Part shown: in pieces, positions 45,260 to 54,569 of the stretch
Layout of the letters: the number at the start of each line of letters is the position of its first letter
How positions within the stretch are numbered: the stretch's first letter is position 1
From: Stigmatella aurantiaca DW4/3-1
GTDB taxonomy: Bacteria; Myxococcota; Myxococcia; Myxococcales; Myxococcaceae
NCBI RefSeq assembly: GCF_000165485.1
Contig: NC_014623.1
Coordinates: forward strand, 825,501-889,500
Reading direction: 5' to 3'
Length of the DNA: 64,000 nt
Program-made: the position numbers and the translations under genes
Notes under the pieces: generated by a model
Told to the model about the DNA's origin: nothing
What the model saw: only the letters and a program-made list of their open reading frames with translations
Databases searched by the model: none

Positions 45260-46426
45260 ATGGCCATCTACATCCAGAGCCTCCACTTGCAGAACCTCCT
45301 GTCCTTCGGACTCGAGGCAGAGCCAGTGCCACTTGGAGATCTCAACGTCATCATTGGTCCCAACGGATCAGGCAAATCAAATCTTATTGCAGCCATTAGT
45401 CTGCTTGCCGCAACTCCTCGGACTTTGAGCGAAGCCATTCGGGCTGGAGGTGGCATAGATGAATGGATATGGAAAGGCGATAAGAGCCAGCGCAAAGCAT
45501 GCATTGAGGCATCGATCGCCGCCATCGGTGCAATTCCAATAAAATATGAACTTTCGCTCAGCTCATTTTTCTCATGGTACACTCTATTGGAAGAGCGTAT
45601 CGAACGCGCTGGTTCGCCATCGGAATCAGAAGAGCCGTTTTTATATTTCGGCAAAATCAATGGTGTCCCACACATTCGCATGCAAGGTAATCTCCAGCCG
45701 ATAGATTTGCAGGCGTTTAACAGCAGTGAATCTATTCTCGCTCAGCGACGAGACCCAGTCGTCTATCCTGAGATGTTTGGTCTTTCGAATTTCTTCCAAT
45801 CCATTCATATGTACCGGAATTGGAGTTTTGGCCGGGATGCCATGCCCCGGATGCCGCAGCCCGCCGATCTGCCCAACCATTCGCTCATGGAAGATGCGAG
45901 AAATCTGGGATTGGTGCTGAACAAGATTCGCAGAGATCCTGAAGCCAAGGACTCGCTGCTGAGGCATCTCAGCTTGATTTACGAGGGGGTTCGCGATGTC
46001 GACGTCAGCATTGAAGGTGGCGCTGTTCAAGTCTTCCTCCATGAGAACAAGTGGATCGTTCCGGCCACCCGTCTATCCGATGGAACCCTGCGCTGGCTTT
46101 CACTGCTGACGATTCTCGTCAGTCCTGGCATGCAGTCGCTCGTTTGTATTGAAGAGCCAGAAATGGGTCTTCACCCGGATCTGCTTCCGCCTCTCGCGCA
46201 ACTTCTGCGCGAAGCCTCGCAGCGGATGCAGCTCATTGTGACGACGCATTCGGACGCACTGGTCGATGCTTTGTCGGACACGCCCGAGTCGGTTCTTGTC
46301 TGTGAAAAACATGATGGAAGCACTGGGATGCGACGGCTCCAGAGGGACGACTTGTCAGACTGGCTTGAGAAGTACACACTCGGGCAACTCTGGCGCCGTG
46401 GGGAACTGGGAGGGAACCGCTGGTGA
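45260..46426 (+). CDS. AAA/ABC-type ATPase (OLD/AAA_21-like), AT-rich island
   Basis: The 388-residue protein has its start at ATG 45260, ten bases after AGGA; GTG at 45251 is an alternative. Walker A is NVIIGPNGSGKSNLIAAISL, close to the N-terminus. The insert region is about residues 60-270. ATRLSDGTLRWLSLLTIL contains the ABC signature-like segment, followed by Walker B LVCIEEPEMGLHPDLLPPLA and the switch HSDALVDAL. This is the SMC/RecF-like ATPase typical of OLD, Gabija and PARIS partners. It lacks a fused Toprim domain; that role is probably supplied by the DUF4276 gene, whose GTG overlaps this stop (GTGA). Base composition is clearly lower in G+C than neighbours (38 of 60 bases are A/T in 45541-45600). 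Confidence 0.9.
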   Translation: MAIYIQSLHLQNLLSFGLEAEPVPLGDLNVIIGPNGSGKSNLIAAISLLAATPRTLSEAIRAGGGIDEWIWKGDKSQRKACIEASIAAIGAIPIKYELSLSSFFSWYTLLEERIERAGSPSESEEPFLYFGKINGVPHIRMQGNLQPIDLQAFNSSESILAQRRDPVVYPEMFGLSNFFQSIHMYRNWSFGRDAMPRMPQPADLPNHSLMEDARNLGLVLNKIRRDPEAKDSLLRHLSLIYEGVRDVDVSIEGGAVQVFLHENKWIVPATRLSDGTLRWLSLLTILVSPGMQSLVCIEEPEMGLHPDLLPPLAQLLREASQRMQLIVTTHSDALVDALSDTPESVLVCEKHDGSTGMRRLQRDDLSDWLEKYTLGQLWRRGELGGNRW

Positions 46427-47028
46427 GCGTGCGTATCTACGTTGAGGGTGGGGGGACTACGGGTGCTTTGAAGAGCGAGTGCCGCCGTGGCTTTGCGGAG
46501 TTTTTCAAGAAATTCCTCCCTGTAGGGAAGCAGCCGAAGGTCATTGCTTGCGGTAGCCGGAACGAGGCGCTCGACGATTTCCGGACGGCCCTGCGCAAGT
46601 CTCGCGGTGACTACATCGTTCTTTTGGTAGACGCCGAAGCTCCGGTTGGTTCAGCACAGGAGGTCTGGTCCCATTTGGAGCAGCGGGATGGCTGGACGCC
46701 TCCGGATGGAGCCACCGAGGACAATACCCACCTCATGGTTCAATGCATGGAAAGCTGGTTCCTGGCCGATGTTCCAGCGCTCAGTGCCTACTTCGGAAAG
46801 GGTTTCCAAGCTTCAGCCCTCCCCAAAAACCCTCACATCGAGGCCGTCTCCAAGCAGGACGTGCTCAAGGGGTTGGAGAACGCGACCCGGCAGGCCCAAA
46901 CCAAGGGGATCTACTCCAAGGGAGGCCATAGCTTTGCTATTCTCGCACTCATTGATCCCGTCAAGGTGCGCCACGTGTCACCGCATGCAGAGCGCCTCGC
47001 TGCAACGCTCCTACGCCTTGCCGCCTGA
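46423..47028 (+). CDS. DUF4276 family protein, Toprim-like partner of the AAA ATPase
   Basis: The 201-residue protein is translationally coupled to the ATPase (GTGA overlap). It begins VRIYVEGGGTTGALKSECRR, in which the Glu of VEGxG corresponds to the Toprim-type acidic start. IVLLVDAEAPVG then supplies an Asp, and MVQCMESWFLADVPALSAYF is the hallmark of DUF4276. The C-terminus has KGGHSFAILALIDPVKVRHV. Proteins of this family are found beside RecF/AAA_21-type ATPases and are suspected nucleases or RNA-targeting effectors in defence modules. Catalysis has not been assigned here. It is convergent with the OPT transporter gene, 33 bases away. Confidence 0.85.
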   Translation: MSVRIYVEGGGTTGALKSECRRGFAEFFKKFLPVGKQPKVIACGSRNEALDDFRTALRKSRGDYIVLLVDAEAPVGSAQEVWSHLEQRDGWTPPDGATEDNTHLMVQCMESWFLADVPALSAYFGKGFQASALPKNPHIEAVSKQDVLKGLENATRQAQTKGIYSKGGHSFAILALIDPVKVRHVSPHAERLAATLLRLAA

Positions 47029-47061
47029 GTCAGGGGCCCAGGCATTGCTCGAAGGGTCATC

Positions 47062-48939
47062 TCAAAACGACTGAACCCCAATGATGGCCACGCCGACGAG
47101 CCCTTCCCCCGCGATGAGTCCCGCGGCCAGAGGAACCACGCGGCCCTCCACGGCGGAGGGCTTCAGGCGACGGACGGCCTCCGTTGCCAGGCCTCCCAGG
47201 AAGAGCCCGAAGGAGGTGGAGGCTGGCAGCAGGCACGCCAGCCCCATGCCCAGGGGCGAAGGCACCCAGCGCCGGGCGCGCTCGGGCAAGAATTGCTCGG
47301 CGAGGGTGAGCACCGCCGCGCCAAGCGCCGCCCAGGCTCCGGCCATGCGCAAAGAGGGAGACAATCCGCTCACCCCAGACGAGAGCACTTCGGACAGGCT
47401 CGCGGTGGCAAAGGCGGCGGCAGCCGGAAAGTGCTCTCCTCCCAGCGCGGAGGGAGCCGGCACCAGCAAGTAGAAGAGGGGCACGGCGGCGGCGGCGCCC
47501 ACCCCCGTGCCCAGCAATTGGGCGAGAAATTGGCGCCGGGGGTTGGCCCCCAGCAAGTGCCCCGTCTTGAGATCGCTCAGGAGATCCGCCGCGGAGGAGG
47601 CGGTGTTGACGGTGATGCCGGCGGTCACCAGGTTGGCCTCGACGTTGCGAGGCAGCAGGGCGCCATAGGTGAGCTGTGTCACCTGCCCCAATGCGCCCAC
47701 GGGGGTGGCATCCGTCTCCCCCGTCACCCGGCACGAGATGAGGCATAGGAAGAAGGACATGGCCACCGCGAGGGTGGCATGGGGCACCGGGACACCAAAG
47801 CCCGTGAAGGCCAGCCAGACGGCGGCGGGGGTGAGCACCGCGATGCCTCCCACCACCCACCCTCGGGGGACCTGCAAGGCGTCCACGGGTTGAGGCGTCG
47901 CGGCACGAAGGGAGAGGAGGCCTCTCCACGCGCGGCCCAAGGCCTTGCCCTGGAGGGCAAAGCGCAGCAGCGAACTCGTGGTGAGTGCCGCGGCGCCGGG
48001 CCAGAGGCTCCAGGTGAGCATGTCCTGGATGCCTCCCTCGGAGGGGAGGACGCCGGCCGCGAACAGCCGAGGGGCCACGAGCCCATGGACGAGGAGTGCC
48101 CCCAGAAAGAGGGAAGCGGTGATGCGCAGCCCCAGGAGGGCGCCCGCGCCCACGGGCAGCAGGCTCGTCTCCAGCGCGAAGCCCAGGCGCTCCAGAGGCA
48201 CTCCGCCCAGGGTGCCCGCGAAGGGGAAGGCAGAGGGGATGCTTCCCAGCGCATCGCGCCCCAGGGTGACGAGGCCCGACACCAGTCCTCCCAGGCCCAG
48301 GGCGCGCAGGCGAGGACGCGCCTCGTGACCGGTGGCGTGCAGCGAGCGCACGGTGACGGCGGCGGCGGTGCCGGTGGGGAAGGGAAGCTGTTCCCGGTCC
48401 ACGAACTGCCGCTTGAGGGGCACGGCGAAGAAGACGCCCAGCGCGGACAGCACGAACGTCCACGGCACCAGCACCCACGCGGGAGGGTGATGGCCGGTGG
48501 TGAGCAGGTACGCGCCCTGGACGGACACCAGGGCCCCTCCGGTGGCGTAGCCCGCGGCGGAGGCCACGGCCTGGGCGCAGCAAAGCTCCAGCGGGGACAG
48601 CGGCATTCCCGCGAGCCGGGGCGTCAGTCTGCGCAAAGCGCCGTGCGTCGCATACGCCAACAGCCCGGCGGTGACGGCCACCCCGAAGGAGGGGCCTATC
48701 TTCAGCCCCGCGTACAGGTTGGTGGCGCAGGTGATGATGCCCAGGGCACTGCCGAGCAGCACCGCGCGGAGGGTGAGCTGCGGCAGCCGGTCTCCCTGGT
48801 ACACCTCGCGAAGCCAGTAGGCGTCCGCCTCCTCCGGGGTGGCGCCGGGAATGTGCATCACCGTCAGCGAGGAGGGCGTGGGCACCGCGGGGACAGACTC
48901 GGGACGAGGGGCCAGAGAGGGGGCCATGACAGGGAGCAT
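47062..48939 (-). CDS. OPT/YSL family oligopeptide or metal-chelate transporter
   Basis: The 625-residue polytopic membrane protein has about 14-16 hydrophobic segments. The N-terminal EADAYWLREVYQGDRLPQLT and the first helices with GIITCATNLYAGLKIG are characteristic of prokaryotic OPT transporters, as are EQLPFPTGTAAAVTVRSLHA and AADLLSDLKTGHLLGANPRR. These carriers import small peptides or metal chelates, usually coupled to protons. The cargo is unknown. ATG at 48939 or 48927 could be the start. It lies 72 bases downstream of the glycosidase-like lipoprotein on the same strand, possibly in an operon. Confidence 0.9.
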   Translation of the reverse strand: MLPVMAPSLAPRPESVPAVPTPSSLTVMHIPGATPEEADAYWLREVYQGDRLPQLTLRAVLLGSALGIITCATNLYAGLKIGPSFGVAVTAGLLAYATHGALRRLTPRLAGMPLSPLELCCAQAVASAAGYATGGALVSVQGAYLLTTGHHPPAWVLVPWTFVLSALGVFFAVPLKRQFVDREQLPFPTGTAAAVTVRSLHATGHEARPRLRALGLGGLVSGLVTLGRDALGSIPSAFPFAGTLGGVPLERLGFALETSLLPVGAGALLGLRITASLFLGALLVHGLVAPRLFAAGVLPSEGGIQDMLTWSLWPGAAALTTSSLLRFALQGKALGRAWRGLLSLRAATPQPVDALQVPRGWVVGGIAVLTPAAVWLAFTGFGVPVPHATLAVAMSFFLCLISCRVTGETDATPVGALGQVTQLTYGALLPRNVEANLVTAGITVNTASSAADLLSDLKTGHLLGANPRRQFLAQLLGTGVGAAAAVPLFYLLVPAPSALGGEHFPAAAAFATASLSEVLSSGVSGLSPSLRMAGAWAALGAAVLTLAEQFLPERARRWVPSPLGMGLACLLPASTSFGLFLGGLATEAVRRLKPSAVEGRVVPLAAGLIAGEGLVGVAIIGVQSF

Positions 48940-49011
48940 CCTGGCCTGGATTCACCTGTGTTTCCCACTCATCTGGCCCTCTCCACCGAGGGGCTCCGCG
49001 TCCGGTGGCGT

Positions 49012-51078
49012 CTACCGGGGCGGTTGCACTGCCAGGTACACCGTGCTCCAGAGCTGGGCGGCGTTGGACTCATCGACGAACCGGTCCTCCGCGATGGCCG
49101 CATCGGCGAACGAGGCGTACTGCGCCTGGCCATTCCGGGGGACCCAGCTCCAGAGTTCCCCGGTGTTGAGCGCGGAGGCGGACTGGATGACCTGCCACAG
49201 GGCGGTCTGGGCGGCCCGGAGCGTGGTGACGGTTTCGGGCGAGAGGTCCGTCCGGGTCAGTTGCCGCTCCAGCCCCGCCGCGAGCATGGCCTGCTGCCAG
49301 GACCAGATGACCGTGCCGTGGTAGTCGCCGCGGGTGAAGGTGCTGTGCAGCGAGGAGTCTGGCGCCGCGAGCGCCGTGCTGGCGACGACGATGCCCGAGC
49401 CCGTGCGCAGCCCCGCGGGGAATGGCCTCAGGATGCGTCCCGCGGCCTCCGTCAGGAAGGCCTCGGGCGGCTGATTGAAGAGCATCAGGAAGCCGTCATC
49501 CGTGTTCATCACGGGCACCGGGGCACCCGCTGCGTCGAGGGACACGGCCCGGTAGGTGATGGGGCCGGTGAGGGACGCCACCGCGGGCGCCGGATCCAAG
49601 CCCACGCGGGTGGCATAGCTGCCCACGCGCTCCTGGGCCGTGGCCGGGTCGATCTGGATCTCGAAGAACCCCGCGGCCCGCGCCTCCCAGACCTCCGCCA
49701 TGGCATTGAGGGCCGTGGCGCGGCCGGTGTCCGTGCCGAGCAGCCCCGCGGCATAGAGGCTGGCCGCGCCCCGCAGCGCGGCGGGGACGAGGGAGGCGTT
49801 GACGTCGAAGGGGTACTTGCCGAAGCCCAGGCCCGCGCCCGAGTCGCGCCAGTTGCCGACCTCGGGGTGGGTGATGGCCACCAGGTTGGCGGCGACGGGG
49901 TTCTGGCTGAAGGGCTGGGCCTTGCGGACGATGAGCTCGATGTTGCGTTGAAGGGCGCTCTGGTAGCTCTCGCCCGAGGGCGTCTTGCGCGCGAGGAATG
50001 CCTGGATGCGGCCCTGTCCGGACGGGCTGGTGGCATAGGACGCGAGCACGGCGGGCAGGATGAAGTCGCTGTCGACCATCTTGTAGTCGAGCCAGGGCGA
50101 GAACATGTCCCCCGGCGGAGGCGGGGGCGGCTCCTGGTTGCCATTGCGGACGACCCAGGCGTAGTCCCCCAGCGCCTCCTCGTGGGCCACGGCGCCCTGC
50201 GGCCCGAGGCGGTCGATCACCGCGCCCAGGCCCGCCTCCATGACGGGGGGCTGGAGAACGGGCATGAGCATGCGCAGGGACAGCAGCGTGTCGCGCCCGA
50301 AGTAGGTGAGGAAGCGCCAGGAGCCCGCCAGGAGCTTCTCCTGGTACGACAGGAAGGCGAGCGCGTGGAGGGCGGTCGGGTTGTTCGCGGCCTGGGCGGT
50401 AACCAGCTCGCCGAGGGGAATGGGCGTCAGCGGCGTGTAGTCGATCAAGGCCGTGGTGCGCAGGCGGATCTTCCCGCTGGGCCCCGCGCGGAAGACGAGC
50501 TGGCTTCCCTCCACGGCGCCGGTCGTCCCATCCAGGTACTCCAGCTTCAGCTGGATGTGGTGCTTCCCATCGAGGCAGTTGAACGTGAGGGTGCTCGAGG
50601 CGGTGGCTTGCTGGAGCGAGACGTCGAACTCCGGGGGAATCGTGGCCCCGTAGAAGTAGTCCCGCACGTTGCGCACGTTGCCGAGGACGGCCTTTTTGAT
50701 GCGCAGCAGCGGGGCATCGCTCGTCAGCACGGAGCTGACGCCCCACAGGCCATGGGAGAGCTGAACCGGCTCCAGCGGGCCTTCGACCACCAGCTCCGTG
50801 GGTTGGGCGGGAGGATAAAACCAGACGCCAATGCCCGTGTTCTCCGCGGGGAAACCCCACACCACCCGGGGCGCCAGCCCGGACGTGGTGAGCTGATGCG
50901 CGGCCACGGGGCCTTGGCGGAAGAAGGAATTCCGGACGTTGGCCTCGGTGATGTCGAACGCCAGCACCTCTCCGGCAGGCGCCTCGGGGGGCGAGGAGGT
51001 ATCCCGGCAAGAGAGGGTCAGCACGAGGCACAGGGCCGGACACGCACGGAGCAGAAACAGCAGACACCGCTGGAGCAT
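49012..51078 (-). CDS. Lipoprotein resembling six-hairpin glycosidases (debranching-like)
   Basis: ATG at 51078 gives a lipoprotein signal (LLRACPALCLVLTLSC). The 688-residue protein has an N-terminal beta-rich domain to about residue 200 (GLAPRVVWGFPAENTGIGVW, SGKIRLRTTALIDYTP). An (alpha/alpha)6-type region then follows with SWRFLTYFGRDTLLSLRMLM, similar to the FGRDT motif of amylo-alpha-1,6-glucosidases and related GH families, and ITHPEVGNWRDSGAGLGFGK and FTRGDYHGTVIWSWQQAML. Catalysis on an alpha-glucan or other polysaccharide at the cell surface is plausible but not proved. Similar secreted proteins are common in myxobacteria. Confidence 0.7.
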   Translation of the reverse strand: MLQRCLLFLLRACPALCLVLTLSCRDTSSPPEAPAGEVLAFDITEANVRNSFFRQGPVAAHQLTTSGLAPRVVWGFPAENTGIGVWFYPPAQPTELVVEGPLEPVQLSHGLWGVSSVLTSDAPLLRIKKAVLGNVRNVRDYFYGATIPPEFDVSLQQATASSTLTFNCLDGKHHIQLKLEYLDGTTGAVEGSQLVFRAGPSGKIRLRTTALIDYTPLTPIPLGELVTAQAANNPTALHALAFLSYQEKLLAGSWRFLTYFGRDTLLSLRMLMPVLQPPVMEAGLGAVIDRLGPQGAVAHEEALGDYAWVVRNGNQEPPPPPPGDMFSPWLDYKMVDSDFILPAVLASYATSPSGQGRIQAFLARKTPSGESYQSALQRNIELIVRKAQPFSQNPVAANLVAITHPEVGNWRDSGAGLGFGKYPFDVNASLVPAALRGAASLYAAGLLGTDTGRATALNAMAEVWEARAAGFFEIQIDPATAQERVGSYATRVGLDPAPAVASLTGPITYRAVSLDAAGAPVPVMNTDDGFLMLFNQPPEAFLTEAAGRILRPFPAGLRTGSGIVVASTALAAPDSSLHSTFTRGDYHGTVIWSWQQAMLAAGLERQLTRTDLSPETVTTLRAAQTALWQVIQSASALNTGELWSWVPRNGQAQYASFADAAIAEDRFVDESNAAQLWSTVYLAVQPPR

Positions 51079-51260
51079 GGTTGCAGTTCTCTTTCGTGTT
51101 GGGGGCGGGGAGCTTTGGATCAGTGAGAGCCCCGGAATCAAGGCACTCCGCGTTGAAGTGGGCCTGGAATTGTCTTCCAGTGGAACGGTCAATTCCGTCA
51201 GGTTTTGGCAGCCAGTATCATTCGCTGGGCAGGCATGCCGTCTGGGACAGGGGGAGCATC
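51079..51260. promoter_or_regulatory. Divergent promoter region
   Basis: These 182 bases separate the start of the glycosidase-like lipoprotein (51078, minus) from the cyclase/ATPase gene (51261, plus). Promoters for both should be here. No sigma-54 -24/-12 motif and no clear operator palindrome was seen. Confidence 0.4.
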
Positions 51261-54200
51261 TTGGAGTGCTTTCGTTGCAGAGCCTCGGGTCCAGCGGACG
51301 CCGCCTATTGCTACCGGTGCGGCACCGCCCTGTCGGCCCCCGCCCCCGCGCAGGGGGGGACGCGCCGGCTGCTGACGGTGCTGTTCTCGGATCTCTCGGG
51401 CTACACCGCCATGAACGAGGTGCTGGACCCCGAGGAGGTGTCCGAGGTGCTCGGCCGCATCAAGGAGGGGGCGCGGCGCATCGTCGAGGCGCATGGCGGG
51501 GTGGTGAATCAGTTCGTGGGCGACGAGGTGATGGCCCTCTTTGGCATGCCGACCGCGCACGAGGATGACGCGCGCCGGGCGGTCAGCGCCGCGCTGGAAA
51601 TGCACCGCTTCGTGGGCGAGCTGAGCGCCGAGGTGGCTCCCCGCCTGGGGCGCCCGTTGCACCTGCACACCGGCCTCACGACGGGCACCGTCCTGGTGAG
51701 GCCCAGCGACATCCGGGATGGGCTCTACAGCGTCACCGGCGACACGGTGAACACGGCCGCGCGCCTGCTCTCGAAGGCCGAGCAGGATGAGATCCTCATC
51801 GGTGCCCCCACCTCCCGGTTGGCCGCGCCCTTCTTCCAGGTGAAGGAGCGCGAGCCGCTGGACCTGAAGGGCAAGGCCCGGCGGGTTCCCGCCTACCGCG
51901 TGCTGGGCCCGGCGGCGCGGACCTCCTTTGAAGTCTCCCAGCGGCGAGGGCTGACGGCCTATATCGGCCGGCAGAAAGAGCTGAAGCAGCTCGAAGGCCT
52001 GCTCGCGCGCACCGTCGCCGGCGAGCACATGGCCATCACCGTGGCGGGGCCGCCGGGATTGGGCAAGAGCCGGCTGCTCTACGAGGTGGAGCACCGGGCG
52101 CTCCAGTGGGGGATGTTGGTGCTGCATGGCCGCTGTGAGGCCTACGGCAGCGTGACGCCCTACCAGCCCTTCCTGCACGTGCTCCGGGATTTGCTGGGCC
52201 TGACCGAGGAGGGCGCGCCCCGCGAGGTGCGGGCCCGGGTCGATGCCGCCGTCCGGGTGCTGGAGAACGCCGAGCTGGAGCGGCGCCTGCCCTTTTTGCT
52301 GCACCTGTTGTCGCTGAACGCGGGGCAGAACATGGCCCCCGGGGGCCTGGAAGGGGACCAGCTCCGCCGCGAACTGGCGGAGACCCTCCGGGTTCTGCTC
52401 CATGGGCTCGCGCACCGCCTGCCGGTGTTGCTGATGCTGGAGGACTGGCACTGGGCGGACGCGGCCTCGGATGCGGCCCTGCGCTACCTGGTGAGCACCA
52501 TCGAGGGCTTCCCGGTGATGTTCCTGGTGAACCACCGCGACGACTACTGCCCGCGCTGGGGCAGCGTGCCTTCCGTGGCGCTCCGGCTGGGTCCCCTCCA
52601 GCCGGAGGAGACCGCGTCCATGGTGCGGGCGCTGCTGGGCGGGGCGGGCACCCTGCCCGAGCGGTTGTTCGCGATGGTGCACGAGCGCACGGGGGGCAAT
52701 CCCTTCTTCATCGAGGAGGTGTGCCGGGCCCTGCTCGAGGGCGAGGAGGTGGTGATCGAGGAGGCGGGGCCCCGGTTGACCCGCGAACTCACCCGGCTCG
52801 ATGTGCCCGACAGCGTGCAGGCGGTGGTGCGCGCGCGCATCGACCGGCTCGGGGCCGCCGAGGCGGAGGTGCTGGCGCTGGCCGCGGTCGTGGGAACCGA
52901 CGTTCCGCTCCGGTTGCTGGAGCGGCTCGTGGAGGCGCCCGAGCGGCTCCCGGACCTGCTGGAGCGGCTGAAGGCCGCGGAGATGCTCTGGGAGGACGGG
53001 GAGGGCCGGGAGCAGATGTACCGCTTCAAGCACCTCATCATCCATGACGTGGCCTATGGCTCGCAGATGCTCAGCCAGCGCCGGGGGCTGCACATCCGCG
53101 TGGGCGAAGTGCTGGAGGAGCTCTCCGCCATCCGGCCCATGGAGCACTTCGAGGCGCTGGCCCACCACTACGGAAGGGGAGAGCAGTACGGCAAGGCCTC
53201 GCTCTACGCCGAGCTGGCGGGGGACAAGGCGGCCCAGTCGCACGCGCTGGAGGCCGCGCGCCGGCAATACGAGCGGGCCCTGGAGTTCCTCGAGAAGCTG
53301 GACCGGACGCAGGAGCTGATGCGCCGCCGGGTGGAGCTGGTCATCCGCTGGAGCAAGGCCGCCCTCCACAAGCCCTCCACGCGGCAGGTGAATGCGCTGG
53401 AGGAGTGCTACGCCATCTCGCTGGAGATCGGCTACCCGAAGGGCGCGATGCGGTGCGGGTTCTGGGCAGGCTTCCTCCAGTACGCCCTGGGCAACCAGGC
53501 CGAGGCGGTGTGGCACTTCGAGCGGGTGCTGCCCCTGGCCCGCGAGCTGGGGGATGGGCAGATGGTGGCGCAGATCCAGCTCAGCCTGGGGCAGAGCTTC
53601 GCGGTCTCCACCGAGTACCAGCAGGCACTGGAGTGTTTCTCGAAGGGCATGGCCTTTCCGCCCTCCTTCGGGGTGGAGGCACACGCGGCGAAGGCCTACG
53701 CGATGGGCTACCTGGGCATGCTGCATGGAGACCAGGGCCGCTTCGACGAGGGCTACCGGTGCCTGGAAGAGGGGCTGCGGATGGTCCGGACGCTCGGGCG
53801 GCGCTCGCTGGAGGGCTCGGTGGTGACCCTGCAAGCCATGGTGCGGCTGTGGCAAGGGGACTGGAACGCCTCGTTGGAAGCGGCGCTGTGGCTGCGCTCG
53901 GAGGCGGAGCGGATGGGCGGCCCGTTCATCATCGCCATGAGCAAGACGGTGGAGGGCTTCGCGCGCTTTCACCTCTCGGGCGGGGCCGCGGCCATCACGC
54001 TCTTGAGCGAGGCGGTGTCCTGGCTGGAGGAGAATGACACCCGGCTGGCCCTCTCGTGGAACCAGGCGTGTCTGGCCGAGGCGCTGGCGCTGGAAGGCCG
54101 GGGCGATGAGGCGCGGCGCCAGGCGGACCGGGCGCTGACCCGCGCGCTGTCCGGGGACCGGCGCGGGGAGGCGATGGCGCACCGTGCCCTGGGGCTGGCC

Positions 54201-54467
54201 GCCGCGCGCAGCTACCTGCCGGACCATGCCCGGGCCTTGGAGCACCTGGAGAAGAGCATCGAGGTGGCCCGCCGCAAGGACTCTCCCCGCGAGGAGGCCC
54301 TCTCCCGCTTCCGGATGGCCGAGAGCCTGCGGGCCCTGGGCCGCCGCGACGAAGCGGCCCATCAGCTCGGGCTGTCACTGCCTCGGCTCGAGGAGATGAA
54401 CATGGTCTGGTACCGCCAGCAGGCGCACGTGCTCTGGGAAGGGCTCGCCGGGGCCTTGCCGCGGTGA
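51261..54467 (+). CDS. Adenylate/guanylate cyclase fused to STAND ATPase and TPR repeats
   Basis: GGGGAG lies five bases before TTG at 51261, the best start, because it places a zinc ribbon (ECFRCRASGPADAAYCYRCG) at the very N-terminus. The 1068-residue protein has a class III cyclase domain (about residues 35-200: LLTVLFSDLSGYTAMNEV with the metal Asp, VVNQFVGDEVMALFGMP, SVTGDTVNTAARL). An AAA/STAND ATPase follows (AITVAGPPGLGKSRLLYEVE, LLMLEDWHWADAAS, about 265-560). TPR-type repeats occupy the C-terminal half. It should make cAMP or a related nucleotide under control of the ATPase/TPR module. It shares the zinc-ribbon, ATPase and TPR plan with the kinase at 32895-36719. Confidence 0.93.
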   Translation: MECFRCRASGPADAAYCYRCGTALSAPAPAQGGTRRLLTVLFSDLSGYTAMNEVLDPEEVSEVLGRIKEGARRIVEAHGGVVNQFVGDEVMALFGMPTAHEDDARRAVSAALEMHRFVGELSAEVAPRLGRPLHLHTGLTTGTVLVRPSDIRDGLYSVTGDTVNTAARLLSKAEQDEILIGAPTSRLAAPFFQVKEREPLDLKGKARRVPAYRVLGPAARTSFEVSQRRGLTAYIGRQKELKQLEGLLARTVAGEHMAITVAGPPGLGKSRLLYEVEHRALQWGMLVLHGRCEAYGSVTPYQPFLHVLRDLLGLTEEGAPREVRARVDAAVRVLENAELERRLPFLLHLLSLNAGQNMAPGGLEGDQLRRELAETLRVLLHGLAHRLPVLLMLEDWHWADAASDAALRYLVSTIEGFPVMFLVNHRDDYCPRWGSVPSVALRLGPLQPEETASMVRALLGGAGTLPERLFAMVHERTGGNPFFIEEVCRALLEGEEVVIEEAGPRLTRELTRLDVPDSVQAVVRARIDRLGAAEAEVLALAAVVGTDVPLRLLERLVEAPERLPDLLERLKAAEMLWEDGEGREQMYRFKHLIIHDVAYGSQMLSQRRGLHIRVGEVLEELSAIRPMEHFEALAHHYGRGEQYGKASLYAELAGDKAAQSHALEAARRQYERALEFLEKLDRTQELMRRRVELVIRWSKAALHKPSTRQVNALEECYAISLEIGYPKGAMRCGFWAGFLQYALGNQAEAVWHFERVLPLARELGDGQMVAQIQLSLGQSFAVSTEYQQALECFSKGMAFPPSFGVEAHAAKAYAMGYLGMLHGDQGRFDEGYRCLEEGLRMVRTLGRRSLEGSVVTLQAMVRLWQGDWNASLEAALWLRSEAERMGGPFIIAMSKTVEGFARFHLSGGAAAITLLSEAVSWLEENDTRLALSWNQACLAEALALEGRGDEARRQADRALTRALSGDRRGEAMAHRALGLAAARSYLPDHARALEHLEKSIEVARRKDSPREEALSRFRMAESLRALGRRDEAAHQLGLSLPRLEEMNMVWYRQQAHVLWEGLAGALPR

Positions 54468-54569
54468 GCCCGCCCCGGACGGGCCTCCGGAAAAAGGGTG
54501 TGCGACGCAACTTACAATGTCCCACCCTGGATAATGGTTGCATACAGCGTCACACATCTGGATGTCACC

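Noticed and set aside
47779..51126. A 1115-residue plus-strand open frame
   Set aside because: It spans the OPT transporter and the glycosidase-like lipoprotein antisense, has the Gly/Arg/Gln-rich shadow composition and no domain.
51198..54362. A 1054-residue minus-strand open frame
   Set aside because: It is the antisense of the cyclase/ATPase/TPR gene, whose motifs are unmistakable on the plus strand.
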